Assembly (NCBI RefSeq): GCF_011046535.1
Contig: NZ_CP049257.1
Span: 1,364,001-1,428,000 of the forward strand
Length of the DNA stretch: 64,000 bases
Origin: Nocardioides anomalus
Lineage (GTDB): Bacteria > Actinomycetota > Actinomycetes > Propionibacteriales > Nocardioidaceae
Direction: 5' to 3'
In this document: in pieces, positions 1 through 8,134 of the stretch
Layout: each line of letters starts with the position of its first letter
Numbering within the stretch: the stretch's first letter is position 1
The notes under the pieces: model-generated
What the model was told of the DNA's origin: nothing
Databases searched by the model: none
The model's input: only the letters and a program-made list of their open reading frames with translations
Made by a program: the position numbers and the translations under genes

Positions 1-232
1 GGCGGCCGCGCTTGTGGGGCGGGGCGCAGCCTCGCCCTCAGCGCGCCCTCACCAGCCAGACCGGGTCCCGCTGTCAAGGACGGACCTGTCGCCGAAGGCC
101 GCTGTCCGCCGCGAAGTGGCGCGCAGCGTCCTTGACAGCGGGAGTCGGGCTGGTGAGCGCGCGGCCGCAACGTGATTGGTCTCGGCACGAGCAAGAACCG
201 TCGATGCCGGCAGAGACCGGACGCCAAGCACG
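1..232. repeat. Repeat family A, copy 1 (palindromic intergenic repeat)
   Basis: This stretch is about 85-90% identical, in direct orientation, to 3339-3571. Its core is an inverted repeat with perfect 16-bp arms, CCCGCTGTCAAGGACG at 67-82 and its complement at 127-142, inside longer imperfect arms. GGCGGCCGCG and GCGCGGCCGC lie near the ends of the palindrome, and similarity continues to about 232. It may extend left of the window. No protein is convincing in it. The following 233-355 holds only the pfp leader; a weak -10-like TACCCT lies at 302-307. Confidence 0.8.
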
Positions 233-355
233 AAGAACCCCCACGGCAGGCCCGCGTCACACGCAGGAAACCTGGGAGTGGTGCGCGGACGCCTTGGTCA
301 CTACCCTCGACCACGACTTGAACGATCCAATTTTCTCCAGAGCCAGGAGCAAAAC

Positions 356-1384
356 ATGCGTGTGGGTGTGCTGACCGGTGGGGGCGACTGCCCTGGGCTG
401 AACGCGGTCATCCGGGCCGTCGTGCGGCGGGGGGTGCGCGACCACTCCTTCGAGTTCGTCGGGTTCCGGGACGGGTGGCGGGGGCCGCTCGAGGGGCTGA
501 CGATGGAGCTGGGGATCGAGCAGTGCCGGGGGATCCTGCCGCGGGGCGGGACGATCCTCGGGTCGTCGCGGACCAACCCGTTCAAGATCGACGGCGGGGT
601 CGAGCAGATCCAGGAGAACCTCCAGAAGCACGGCGTGGACGCGCTGGTGGCCATCGGTGGTGAGGACACGCTCGGCGTGGCGACCAAGCTGGCCGAGCTG
701 GGGGTCGACGTGGTCGGCGTACCGAAGACCATCGACAACGACCTGTCCGGGACCGACTTCACCTTCGGCTTCGACACCGCCGTCAACATCGCCACCGAGG
801 CCATCGACCGGCTGCACACCACCGCCGAGTCGCACCACCGGGTGCTGGTCGTCGAGGTCATGGGTCGGCACGCCGGGTGGATCGCGCTGCACGCGGGCAT
901 CGCCGGCGGGGCGAGCGCGGTGCTCATCCCGGAGCAGCCGTTCGACATCGAGAAGCTGTGTGACTACGTCGAGACGCGCTTCGAGACGCACTACGCGCCG
1001 ATCATCGTGGTCTCCGAGGGCGCCGTGCCGGCCGAGGGCGGCGACATGACGCTGGTGTCGGGCGAGAAGGACGCGTTCGGCCACGTGCGGCTGGGCGGCA
1101 TCGGCGACCGGATCGCCGGTGAGATCGAGGCCCGCACCGGCAAGGAGGCGCGCGCGGTCGTGCTCGGCCACGTCCAGCGCGGTGGCACGCCGACGGCGTT
1201 CGACCGCTGGCTGGCCACCCGCTTCGGGCTGCACGCCATCGACGCGGTGGCCGACAAGGACTTCGGCACCATGGTGGCGCTGCGCGGCACCGACATCGTC
1301 CGCGTGCCGCTGAGCGAGGGCACCGCGGAGCTGAAGCTCGTCAGCGCCGAGGAGTACGCCGAGGCCGCGGTCTTCTTCGGCTGA
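356..1384 (+). CDS. pfp: 6-phosphofructokinase, predicted pyrophosphate-dependent
   Basis: Phosphorylates fructose 6-phosphate in glycolysis (reversible if PPi is the donor); cytosolic. The 342-residue product opens with MRVGVLTGGGDCPGLNAVIR, carries the PKTIDND substrate loop and ends with the usual family C-terminus. The two residues that separate donors are Asp104 (in GGEDT) and Lys124 (in PKTID). ATP enzymes usually have Gly at 104, so this D/K pair points to the PPi-dependent actinobacterial type, as in Amycolatopsis methanolica. That is inference from residues, not an assay. The ATG at 356 is chosen over upstream in-frame starts because AGGAG lies six bases before it and homologues begin there. 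Repeat A sits just upstream. Confidence 0.93.
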   Translation: MRVGVLTGGGDCPGLNAVIRAVVRRGVRDHSFEFVGFRDGWRGPLEGLTMELGIEQCRGILPRGGTILGSSRTNPFKIDGGVEQIQENLQKHGVDALVAIGGEDTLGVATKLAELGVDVVGVPKTIDNDLSGTDFTFGFDTAVNIATEAIDRLHTTAESHHRVLVVEVMGRHAGWIALHAGIAGGASAVLIPEQPFDIEKLCDYVETRFETHYAPIIVVSEGAVPAEGGDMTLVSGEKDAFGHVRLGGIGDRIAGEIEARTGKEARAVVLGHVQRGGTPTAFDRWLATRFGLHAIDAVADKDFGTMVALRGTDIVRVPLSEGTAELKLVSAEEYAEAAVFFG

Positions 1385-1476
1385 CCTACCGCCGCCGGCG
1401 CGGGAGGGGAGATTGGTCGCTCACCCTTTGGGGTACGGCTGAGGTCACTCACCGCCGCTGGACCCGGAGGAGCGAG

Positions 1477-2916
1477 ATGAGCACCACCGCGAGCGAGCCC
1501 GTCGACGTCAACGGGCCCGAGCCCGACCTCAAGCGGGTGATGGGCCCCAAGCTCCTGCTGCTCTTCGTCGTCGGCGACATCCTCGGGGCCGGCGTGTACG
1601 CCGTCACCGGCGACATGGCCGGCGTCGTGGGCGGCATCGTCTGGGTGCCGTTCCTCGTCGCCTTCGCGGTGGCCGCGCTCACCGCGATGTCCTACCTCGA
1701 GCTCGTCACGAAGTACCCCCAGGCCGCCGGCGCCGCGCTCTACACGCACAAGGCGTTCGGCATCCACTTCGTCACGTTCCTGGTGGCCTTCGCCGTCATC
1801 TGCTCGGGCATCACCAGCGCCTCGACCAGCTCCAACGTGCTGGCCCAGAACTTCACCGGCGGCCTGATGGCCAACGGCTGGATGGACAGTGAGCCCTCGA
1901 AGGGGCTGATCACCTGGATCGCGCTGGCCTTCATGGTCCTGCTGGCGCTGGTCAACCTGCGCGGCGTGGGCGAGTCGGTGAAGTTCAACGTCGTCCTCAC
2001 CCTCGTCGAGATCACCGCGCTGACCATCGTCATCGTGGTCGGCTTCGTGGCCATGGGCAGCGGCGACGCCGACTTCAGCCGGGTGACGGTCTTCGAGAGC
2101 CCGGAGGACAAGGGCCTGTTCCTCGCCGTCACCGCCGCCACCTCGATCGCCTTCTTCGCGATGGTCGGCTTCGAGGACTCCGTCAACATGGTGGAGGAGA
2201 CCCAGGAGCCCGAGCGGATCTTCCCGCGCACCCTGCTCACCGGCCTCGGCATCGCGGTGATCATCTACGTCCTGGTCGCCATCAGCGTCGTCGTCATCCT
2301 CACCCCCGACCAGATCGCCGACGCCCCCGACGGCGGCGCCCTCCTCGCCGTGGTCCAGGAAGGCGCGCCCGACTTCCCGATCGACCGGGTCTTCCCGTTC
2401 CTCGCCGTCTTCGCGGTGGCCAACACCGCCCTCATCAACATGCTCATGGCCAGCCGCCTGCTCTACGGCATGGCCCAGCAGGACGTGCTCCCGCGCGCCC
2501 TCGGCAAGGTCTCCCCGAACCGCCGCTCGCCGTACGCCGGCATCGCGTTCTCCACGCTCCTCGCGATCGCGCTCATCGTGTACGTCGCCCAGACCTCCGA
2601 GAGCAACGTGACCACCCTCTCCGGTGTGACGTCGCTGCTCCTGCTCGCGGTCTTCACCGTCGTGAACATCGCCTGCCTGATCCTGCGTCGCGACGGCCGC
2701 GACTCCGCCTTCACCTCGCCCGGTCTGACCCCGGCCATCGCCGCCGTCGCCTGTGCGTTCCTGCTCGGCCCCTGGGTCGACCGTGACGGGCAGATCTACG
2801 AGGTCGCGGCGGTGCTGTTGTTGATCGGCATCGTGCTGTGGGCGATCACCTGGGTGATGAATCGGGGCGTGCGGGCGAAGAAGACCGGGTTCCGGGACAT
2901 CGAGCACTTGGAGTAG
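1477..2916 (+). CDS. APC-family amino acid permease
   Basis: A 479-residue integral membrane protein with about 12 hydrophobic segments, consistent with the amino acid-polyamine-organocation (APC) superfamily of proton-coupled amino acid importers. The first helix (about residues 24-45) carries the glycine-rich GDILGAGVYAVTG substrate-loop signature and a conserved Glu/Asp-rich loop follows TM6. Substrate cannot be told from sequence; cationic amino acids or a neutral amino acid are both possible. GGAGGA precedes the ATG. It lies 92 bp after pfp on the same strand and may be co-transcribed, though the functions are not obviously linked. Composite repeat B begins about 50 bp downstream. Confidence 0.88.
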   Translation: MSTTASEPVDVNGPEPDLKRVMGPKLLLLFVVGDILGAGVYAVTGDMAGVVGGIVWVPFLVAFAVAALTAMSYLELVTKYPQAAGAALYTHKAFGIHFVTFLVAFAVICSGITSASTSSNVLAQNFTGGLMANGWMDSEPSKGLITWIALAFMVLLALVNLRGVGESVKFNVVLTLVEITALTIVIVVGFVAMGSGDADFSRVTVFESPEDKGLFLAVTAATSIAFFAMVGFEDSVNMVEETQEPERIFPRTLLTGLGIAVIIYVLVAISVVVILTPDQIADAPDGGALLAVVQEGAPDFPIDRVFPFLAVFAVANTALINMLMASRLLYGMAQQDVLPRALGKVSPNRRSPYAGIAFSTLLAIALIVYVAQTSESNVTTLSGVTSLLLLAVFTVVNIACLILRRDGRDSAFTSPGLTPAIAAVACAFLLGPWVDRDGQIYEVAAVLLLIGIVLWAITWVMNRGVRAKKTGFRDIEHLE

Positions 2917-2968
2917 GGGTTCGGCTTCTGGGTGCTGCGGCTCGTGGTGCGGGCTCTCGGGTCCGGCC

Positions 2969-3305
2969 GCCTGTGGACTGACCCGGCCTCCGCCGGACCG
3001 CAGCCCCCTCACCGAACGCAACCGACGCCGTGTTGCACGCGACTGCTCCCAGCGTGGTTGCGTTGCGTGTGCGTGCCCCACGCCGCGGGTCTAGCGTTCG
3101 GCGAGGGGGCTGCGGTCCGGCGGTGACCGGGTCAGCCCACAGCCGGCCTGGTTCGGCGCGGCACCGTCTCGTCTCCGCCTTCACGGGTGGGGGTGGGGTG
3201 CGGTGCGGGTTGCCGCGCCCGGCGCCGAAAGCTTGTAACGCGCAGTTATCGGTTCTTCCGACCCGTTGCAGCGGGTCGGAAGATCCCGTAACTGAGCGTT
3301 ACAAG
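2969..3305. repeat. Repeat family B, copy 1 (composite, with 74-nt hairpin)
   Basis: A ~340-bp non-coding mosaic found again, inverted, at 54912-55260. Module 1 (about 2969-3155) is bounded by CTGTGGACTGACCCGGCC and its near complement GGGTCAGCCCACAG, and has a perfectly conserved ~40-bp core around 3023-3065 that is itself flanked by AACGCAAC/GTTGCGTT. A conserved linker contains CTCCGCCTTCACG. Module 2 (3232-3305) is a 74-nt near-perfect hairpin beginning CTTGTAACGC and ending GCGTTACAAG. Short open frames here only mirror the conserved DNA. The gap 2917-3633 otherwise holds repeat A copy 2 and the aroG promoter; nothing else was seen. Confidence 0.85.
3232..3305. repeat. 74-nt palindromic hairpin within repeat B copy 1
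   Basis: Outer arms of 17 bp (starting CTTGTAACGC, one mismatch) enclose an inner stem TTCCGACCCG/CGGGTCGGAA with loop TTGCAG. The same 74-nt length and architecture occur at 54916-54989. No T-run follows either arm, so it is not a classical intrinsic terminator, although it lies downstream of a gene in both places. Confidence 0.85.
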
Positions 3306-3338
3306 TGCGTGGAGGCGGACCGCGGCGTGGTCGCCGAA

Positions 3339-3571
3339 GGCGGCCGCGCTTGTGTGGGGCGGGGCGCAGCCTCGCCCTCAGCGCGCCCCTACCAGCCAGA
3401 CCGGGTCCCGCTGTCAAGGACGGACCTGTCGCCGAAGGCCGCCGTCCGCCACGAAGTGGCGCGTAGCGTCCTTGACAGCGGGAGTCGGGCTGGTGAGCGC
3501 GCGGCCGCACGCAAGTGATCACCCGAACCAGCAAGAACCGTCGAGGCAGGCAGAGACAGGACGGCAAGCAC
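3339..3571. repeat. Repeat family A, copy 2
   Basis: Direct copy of 1-232, with the same CTGTCAAGGACG/CGTCCTTGACAG palindrome and the same right-hand tail (AGCAAGAACCGTCGA followed by a GGCAGAGAC stretch). Copies 1 and 2 bracket the pfp-permease segment about 3.3 kb apart. It abuts the right end of repeat B copy 1, and ends about 60 bp before aroG. No coding potential is supported. Confidence 0.8.
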
Positions 3572-3621
3572 AGACCGTCTCAGGCGCGATCGACGATAGG
3601 CCCGGGACAACCGCTCAGCCG

Positions 3622-3627
3622 TACTCT
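3622..3627 (+). promoter_or_regulatory. -10 element of a leaderless promoter for aroG
   Basis: TACTCT matches the actinobacterial TANNNT -10 and lies six bases before the GTG at 3634, so transcription would begin at or next to the start codon. There is no Shine-Dalgarno sequence, which agrees with leaderless translation. No clear -35 was seen. Confidence 0.5.
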
Positions 3628-3633
3628 GGACCG

Positions 3634-4971
3634 GTGAGCACCATCCCCGACCTGGAGGCCCTGCGGGCGCTGGGACCGGCGCAGCAGCCGACGTACCCGG
3701 ACACCGCGGCGCTCGAGGCGTCCGTCGCCAAGCTGCGGACCATGCCGCCGCTGGTGTTCGCCGGTGAGTGCGACGAGCTGAAGGACAAGGTCGCGGCGGT
3801 CGCCCGGGGCGAGGCGTTCATGCTGATGGGCGGCGACTGCGCGGAGACGTTCGCGGGCGTGACCGCCGACAACGTGCGCAACAAGCTGCGGGTGCTGCTG
3901 CAGATGGCGGTGGTGCTGACCTACGCCGCGAGCGTGCCGGTGGTGAAGGTGGGGCGGATCGCGGGGCAGTACGCCAAGCCGCGCTCCAGTGACTTCGAGA
4001 CCCGCGAGGGCGTGACGCTGCCGGCCTACCGCGGGGACGCGGTCAACGGCTACGACTTCACCGAGGCGTCCCGGGTGCCGGACCCGCAGCGGCTGGTCGA
4101 CGTCTACCACTCGTCGGCGGCGACGCTGAACCTGGTGCGCGCGTTCGTGACCGGTGGGTACGCCGATCTGCGGCAGGTGCACACCTGGAACACCGACTTC
4201 GTGCGCGAGTCGCCCGTGGGCCAGCGCTACGAGCTGGTGGCGGCGGAGATCGCGCGGGCGCTGACGTTCATGCAGGCGATCGGGGCGGACCCGGACGAGT
4301 TCCACCGCGTCGACTTCCACACCTGCCACGAGGGCCTGGTGCTCGACTACGAGCACGCCATGACCCGCATCGACTCGCGCACCGGGACGCCGTACGACGT
4401 CTCGGGCCACTTCGTGTGGATCGGCGAACGGACCCGGCAGCTGGACGGCGCGCACGTGGAGCTGTTCCGCCACATCCGCAACCCGATCGGCGTCAAGCTC
4501 GGGCCGAGCACGACGCCCGACGACGCGCTGGCCCTCGCGGCCAGGCTCAACCCGGACAACGAGCCCGGCCGGCTGACCTTCATCACGCGCTTCGGCGCCG
4601 GCAAGATCCGCGACGGTCTGCCGCACCTGGTGGAGAAGGTCGCGGCCTCGGGCATCGACGTGGCGTGGGTCTGCGACCCGATGCACGGCAACACCTTCGA
4701 GGCGAGCTCGGGCTACAAGACCCGCCGCTTCGACGACGTCATCGACGAGGTCCAGGGCTTCTTCGACGTGCACCGCTCGCTCGGCACCTGGCCGGGCGGC
4801 GTGCACGTCGAGCTCACCGGCGACGACGTCACCGAGTGCGTGGGCGGCGGGGACAACCTCGAGGAGGTCGACCTGTCGCACCGCTACGAGTCGGTCTGCG
4901 ACCCGCGGCTCAACCGCGTGCAGTCCCTCGAGCTGGCCTTCCTGGTCGCCGAGATGCTGCGCCAGGCATGA
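3634..4971 (+). CDS. aroG: 3-deoxy-7-phosphoheptulonate synthase, class II
   Basis: Condenses phosphoenolpyruvate and erythrose 4-phosphate in the first step of the shikimate pathway; cytosolic. The 445-residue product is a plant-type (class II) DAHP synthase: it has MLMGGDCAETF near residue 68, KVGRIAGQYAKPRSS near 106, HTCHEGLVLDYE near 229 and CDPMHGNT near 348, all conserved family blocks that include metal and substrate ligands. Length fits the family (about 450). Upstream in-frame codons run into repeat A, so the GTG at 3634 is preferred, supported by the adjacent -10. Its stop overlaps the ltaE start (ATGA), suggesting translational coupling. A second, class I enzyme gene lies at 6999-8046. 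Confidence 0.95.
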   Translation: MSTIPDLEALRALGPAQQPTYPDTAALEASVAKLRTMPPLVFAGECDELKDKVAAVARGEAFMLMGGDCAETFAGVTADNVRNKLRVLLQMAVVLTYAASVPVVKVGRIAGQYAKPRSSDFETREGVTLPAYRGDAVNGYDFTEASRVPDPQRLVDVYHSSAATLNLVRAFVTGGYADLRQVHTWNTDFVRESPVGQRYELVAAEIARALTFMQAIGADPDEFHRVDFHTCHEGLVLDYEHAMTRIDSRTGTPYDVSGHFVWIGERTRQLDGAHVELFRHIRNPIGVKLGPSTTPDDALALAARLNPDNEPGRLTFITRFGAGKIRDGLPHLVEKVAASGIDVAWVCDPMHGNTFEASSGYKTRRFDDVIDEVQGFFDVHRSLGTWPGGVHVELTGDDVTECVGGGDNLEEVDLSHRYESVCDPRLNRVQSLELAFLVAEMLRQA

Positions 4972-5972
4972 GCGAGCTCGTCGACCTCCGCTCCGACACC
5001 CTCACCCGCCCGACCGAGGCGATGCGCGCCGCGATGGCGCGCGCCGAGGTCGGCGACGACGTGTACGGCGAGGACCCGACCGTCCTCGAGCTCGAGGAGC
5101 GGGTCGCGGGGCTGTTCGGGCACGAGGCGGCGCTGTTCACGCCGACCGGGTCGATGGCCAACGTGCTGGCCGTCGGCTCGCTGGTGGCGCCGGGCCAGGA
5201 GGTGCTCTGCGAGTCGTCGGCGCACATCGCGCGGGCCGAGCTGGGCGCGCACGCCGCGATCGGCGGCATCACCATGCGCACCTGGACCGGTCACCGCGGG
5301 CGGCCCGACCTGGCCGCGATCCGGTCGCTGTTCGCGCCGGACATGGGGCCGTTCTTCGTGCGCACGGCCGCGGTCGCCGTGGAGAACACCCACAACTTCG
5401 CCGGCGGCGCGGTCACGCCGCTCGAGCAGCTCCAGGAGCTGCGCGAGTGGGCCACCGGCGTCGGCACCGGCGTGCACCTCGACGGCGCCCGCATCTGGAA
5501 CGCGCACGTGGCCACCGACACGCCCCTCGCGGAGTACGGCGCGATCGCGGACGTCCTCGCGGTCTGCCTGTCCAAGGGCCTCGGCGCCCCGATCGGCTCG
5601 CTCATGGTCGGCTCGCGCGACGCCGTGGACGAGGCCCGGGTGCGCCGCAAGCGGATGGGCGGCGGGATGCGCCAGGTCGGGATCCTCGCGGCGGCCGGGC
5701 TGCACGCGCTGGACCACCACCTCGAGCGCCTGGCCGAGGACCACGCCCACGCCCGGCTGCTGGCCGAGGCCTGCGGGCTGGACCCGGAGACCGTGGACAG
5801 CAACATCGTGGTCGTCGAGCGCCACGACGCGCCGGCGTACGTCGCGGCCGCGGCCGAGCACGGCGTGCGGATCGCCACGGTCGGGCCGACGGCGGTGCGG
5901 ATGGTCACCCACCTCGACGTGAGCCGCGAGGACGCCGAGCGTGCGGCCCAGGTGCTGACGAAGATCAGCTGA
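4968..5972 (+). CDS. ltaE: Low-specificity L-threonine aldolase
   Basis: A pyridoxal-phosphate enzyme that cleaves L-threonine or allo-threonine to glycine and acetaldehyde; cytosolic. The 334-residue protein begins MSELVDLRSDTLTRP, the characteristic N-terminus, with FTPTGSMAN for cofactor binding and CLSKGLGAP holding the Schiff-base lysine (about residue 203). Overlaps aroG by ATGA, so the two are likely co-translated. Its last 8 bp overlap the 3' end of the convergent zinc-ribbon gene. Confidence 0.93.
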   Translation: MSELVDLRSDTLTRPTEAMRAAMARAEVGDDVYGEDPTVLELEERVAGLFGHEAALFTPTGSMANVLAVGSLVAPGQEVLCESSAHIARAELGAHAAIGGITMRTWTGHRGRPDLAAIRSLFAPDMGPFFVRTAAVAVENTHNFAGGAVTPLEQLQELREWATGVGTGVHLDGARIWNAHVATDTPLAEYGAIADVLAVCLSKGLGAPIGSLMVGSRDAVDEARVRRKRMGGGMRQVGILAAAGLHALDHHLERLAEDHAHARLLAEACGLDPETVDSNIVVVERHDAPAYVAAAAEHGVRIATVGPTAVRMVTHLDVSREDAERAAQVLTKIS

Positions 5973-6945
5973 CCGCGACGAGCGAGACCTCGCTGATCGC
6001 GGTGAAGTCGCGCCCGGTGTCACCCTGGCCGGGCGCCGAGACCTTGACGAGCTTGAGCTTGACCGTCTTCGCGCGCACGGGCTGGTCCAGGTCGAGACGC
6101 TGCACGTCCCGGCCCTCGGTCAGCTGCTGACGGACCCTGGTCCCGTCGTCGAAGGACCACACGACGGCGAGCACGCGCCGGTTGCCGCGGTACCAGTCGT
6201 AGGTGCGGCCCTTGTCGTCGGTCGAGGTCTTGGCGTAGCCGTTGACCAGGCCGACCTGGGTCAGCCGGGTCGGCTCCGGCAGCGTGAAGGTCAGCACCGT
6301 GCCGGTGCCGTCGCCGGGCATCCGCCAGGCGGTCGCGGGCACGCCGTCGAGCATGTTGCTCGCGTCGTAGGAGACCTGGTGGCCGTCGACGTCCTGGTTG
6401 GGCGGAGCGGTCACCGGCGCCTCGGCGTCCGCGCGGCCGGCCACGTCCGTGCCCTGCGCCTCGGCCGAGGCCGACGACCCCGAGGGATCGCGCGCGCTGT
6501 CGCCGCCGGACGCCCCGTCCTCGCGGACCAGGAACCACCAGCCGCCGGCCACCACGGCCAGCACCAGGGCGGCGATGAGGATCCACAGCACCGGGGAGCG
6601 GCGCTCCTCGTGGTACTCGTACGACTCGTAGCCCAGCAGGGGCGCGTCGGGTGCCGGCCCGGGCGCGGCCTCCGCAGGCTCGGGCAGCGGCGCGGCCGGG
6701 ACCGTCAGCGGCCCCTGGGCGGAGTAGGCCTCGACCTCGTCGGCGTACAGCGGGTAGCGCGGCGGGGGCGGGGGCGCGACGGCCGACGGCGGGGTGCGCG
6801 GATCGGGCGTCGTGACCGCGGGTCGGGGGAGCCTGCGCTCGGCGGTGTCGGTACGCCAGTCAGCGGCGTCGTCGACGCCCGCACCGCAGTGGGTGCAGAA
6901 CCGGCCGACGCCGAGCTGGTGCCCGCACGTCGCACACGTGCTCAT
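5965..6945 (-). CDS. Zinc-ribbon membrane protein with discoidin-like extracellular domain
   Basis: A 326-residue protein of unknown role. Residues 1-25 form a zinc ribbon with Cys4, Cys7, Cys17 and Cys20; residues 40-110 are Pro/Ala-rich; one helix at about 117-140 would anchor it; the C-terminal ~130 residues (about 195-326) resemble the discoidin/NADase-type glycan-binding beta-sandwich seen at the C-terminus of many actinobacterial zinc-ribbon proteins. The topology suggests a cytoplasmic ribbon and an outer sugar-binding domain; this is inference. The ATG at 6945 follows a G-rich Shine-Dalgarno. An uninterrupted frame runs into it from the upstream aroF only because that gene is frameshifted; the two are separate genes. 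Confidence 0.75.
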   Translation of the reverse strand: MSTCATCGHQLGVGRFCTHCGAGVDDAADWRTDTAERRLPRPAVTTPDPRTPPSAVAPPPPPRYPLYADEVEAYSAQGPLTVPAAPLPEPAEAAPGPAPDAPLLGYESYEYHEERRSPVLWILIAALVLAVVAGGWWFLVREDGASGGDSARDPSGSSASAEAQGTDVAGRADAEAPVTAPPNQDVDGHQVSYDASNMLDGVPATAWRMPGDGTGTVLTFTLPEPTRLTQVGLVNGYAKTSTDDKGRTYDWYRGNRRVLAVVWSFDDGTRVRQQLTEGRDVQRLDLDQPVRAKTVKLKLVKVSAPGQGDTGRDFTAISEVSLVAVS

Positions 6946-6998
6946 GGCCCACCCCCTCTCCGCAGGGGATCGTAACCGCGACAGGGCGTCGGGCCAGG

Positions 6999-8046
6999 TC
7001 AGGGCGTCCGGACGAGGGAGGCCGCGTCGACCCGACCCACCACCGGCGGCAGCCGCCGGACCGCGGTGGCGAGCTCGCGCAGCGCGCTGCCCTCGAGCGC
7101 CTGCGGGCCGTCGCAGAGGGCGAGCTCGGGGTGTGGGTGCACGTCGACCAGGACCCCGTCGGCGCCGACCGCGATGGCCGCGCGGGCCAGGGGGGACGAC
7201 CAGGTCCTTGCGGCCGGCGGCGTGGCTGGGGTCGACGACCACCGGCAGGTGGCTCACCGCCTGCACCGCGGGGACGGCCGAGAGGTCCAGGGTGTTGCGG
7301 TACGCCGTCTCGAAGGTCCGGATGCCCCGCTCGCACAGCACCACGTCGAGGTTGCCGCGCTGCGCGACGTACTCCGCGGCCATCAGCCACTCCTCGACCG
7401 TCGCGGTCATCCCGCGCTTGAGCAACACCGGCTTGCCGCAGGTGCCGACCGCCTGGAGCAGCCCGACGTTGGCCATGTTGCGGGTCCCGACCTGGAGCAT
7501 GTCGGCGTGCTCGGCCACCACGGCCACGTCGCGCGCGTCGATGATCTCGGTGACCACGGGCAGCCCGGTCGCGGCGCCGACGTCGGCCAGGATCTCGAGT
7601 CCCTCGACCCCCAGGCCCTGGAAGGCGTACGGCGAGGTGCGCGGCTTGAACGCCCCGCCGCGCAGCAGCGTGGCGCCCGCGCTGCGCGCCATGTGCGCCG
7701 CCTCGAGGGTCTGGTCGCGGCTCTCCACCGCGCACGGCCCCGCGATGAAGGTGAAGGTGTCCGGCCCGATCGGGACCTGCTGGCGGGTGCCGACCCAGAC
7801 CGTCGAGCGCTCGTGGTGGTGCTGGCGGCTGACCAGCTTGAACGGGTCGGAGATCCGGTGCACGTCCGCGACGCCGGCCAGCGTGCGCAGGTTGAGGTGG
7901 TGGAAGGAGTCGATGTCGCCGACCAGGCCGATGATCGTGCGCGTCAGCCCCTTGGAGACGAACGCCTCGCCCCCGACGGACTCGACCCGGGCGACGACGG
8001 CGGCGATCTGCTCGTCGGTCGCGCCGGGCACCATGACCACGACCAT
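6999..8046 (-). pseudogene. aroF: Class I (I-beta type) DAHP synthase, interrupted by a +1 frameshift
   Basis: Would catalyse the same reaction as the class II enzyme at 3634-4971. The first 285 or so residues are intact: an N-terminal ferredoxin-like regulatory domain (MVVVMVPGATDEQIAAVV) followed by the barrel with FIAGPCAVES, LRGGAFKPRTSPY, LLKRGM and [14 protein letters not shown]. At a run of six G on the plus strand (7190-7195) the frame shifts. Removing one base restores the expected C-terminus through [18 protein letters not shown] to a stop at 6999, giving 348 residues, normal for the family. Either a homopolymer sequencing error or a real decay of a redundant gene; the rest looks well conserved. 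The ATG is six bases after a -10-like TACGGT. Confidence 0.85.
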
Positions 8047-8052
8047 GCCGCG

Positions 8053-8058
8053 ACCGTA
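8053..8058 (-). promoter_or_regulatory. -10 element, leaderless promoter for aroF
   Basis: On the minus strand TACGGT lies six bases before the ATG at 8046, with no ribosome-binding site between, the same arrangement as at several other genes here. Confidence 0.45.
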
Positions 8059-8134
8059 GGTCGCGCGTGCCGTCGGGTGAGACGCCGGACTCACGATGCG
8101 GACAGGTGTTACGAACTCGTGACGCGCTCGGCGC

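Noticed and set aside
131..136. TTGACA inside repeat A (and at 3471) as a promoter -35
   Set aside because: It is part of the palindrome arm, and no suitable -10 lies 16-18 bp downstream in either copy.
3030..3518. Open frame beginning MLHATAPSVVAL, with a look-alike at 54983-55198 (minus)
   Set aside because: Both lie wholly in repeat B, with the similar peptides explained by conserved DNA; no ribosome-binding site, atypical composition, and the frames diverge outside the repeat core.
5965..8094. A single 709-codon frame suggesting a DAHP synthase-zinc ribbon fusion
   Set aside because: The join is produced by the G6 frameshift in aroF; the zinc-ribbon gene has its own ATG and ribosome-binding site, and the corrected aroF ends at 6999.
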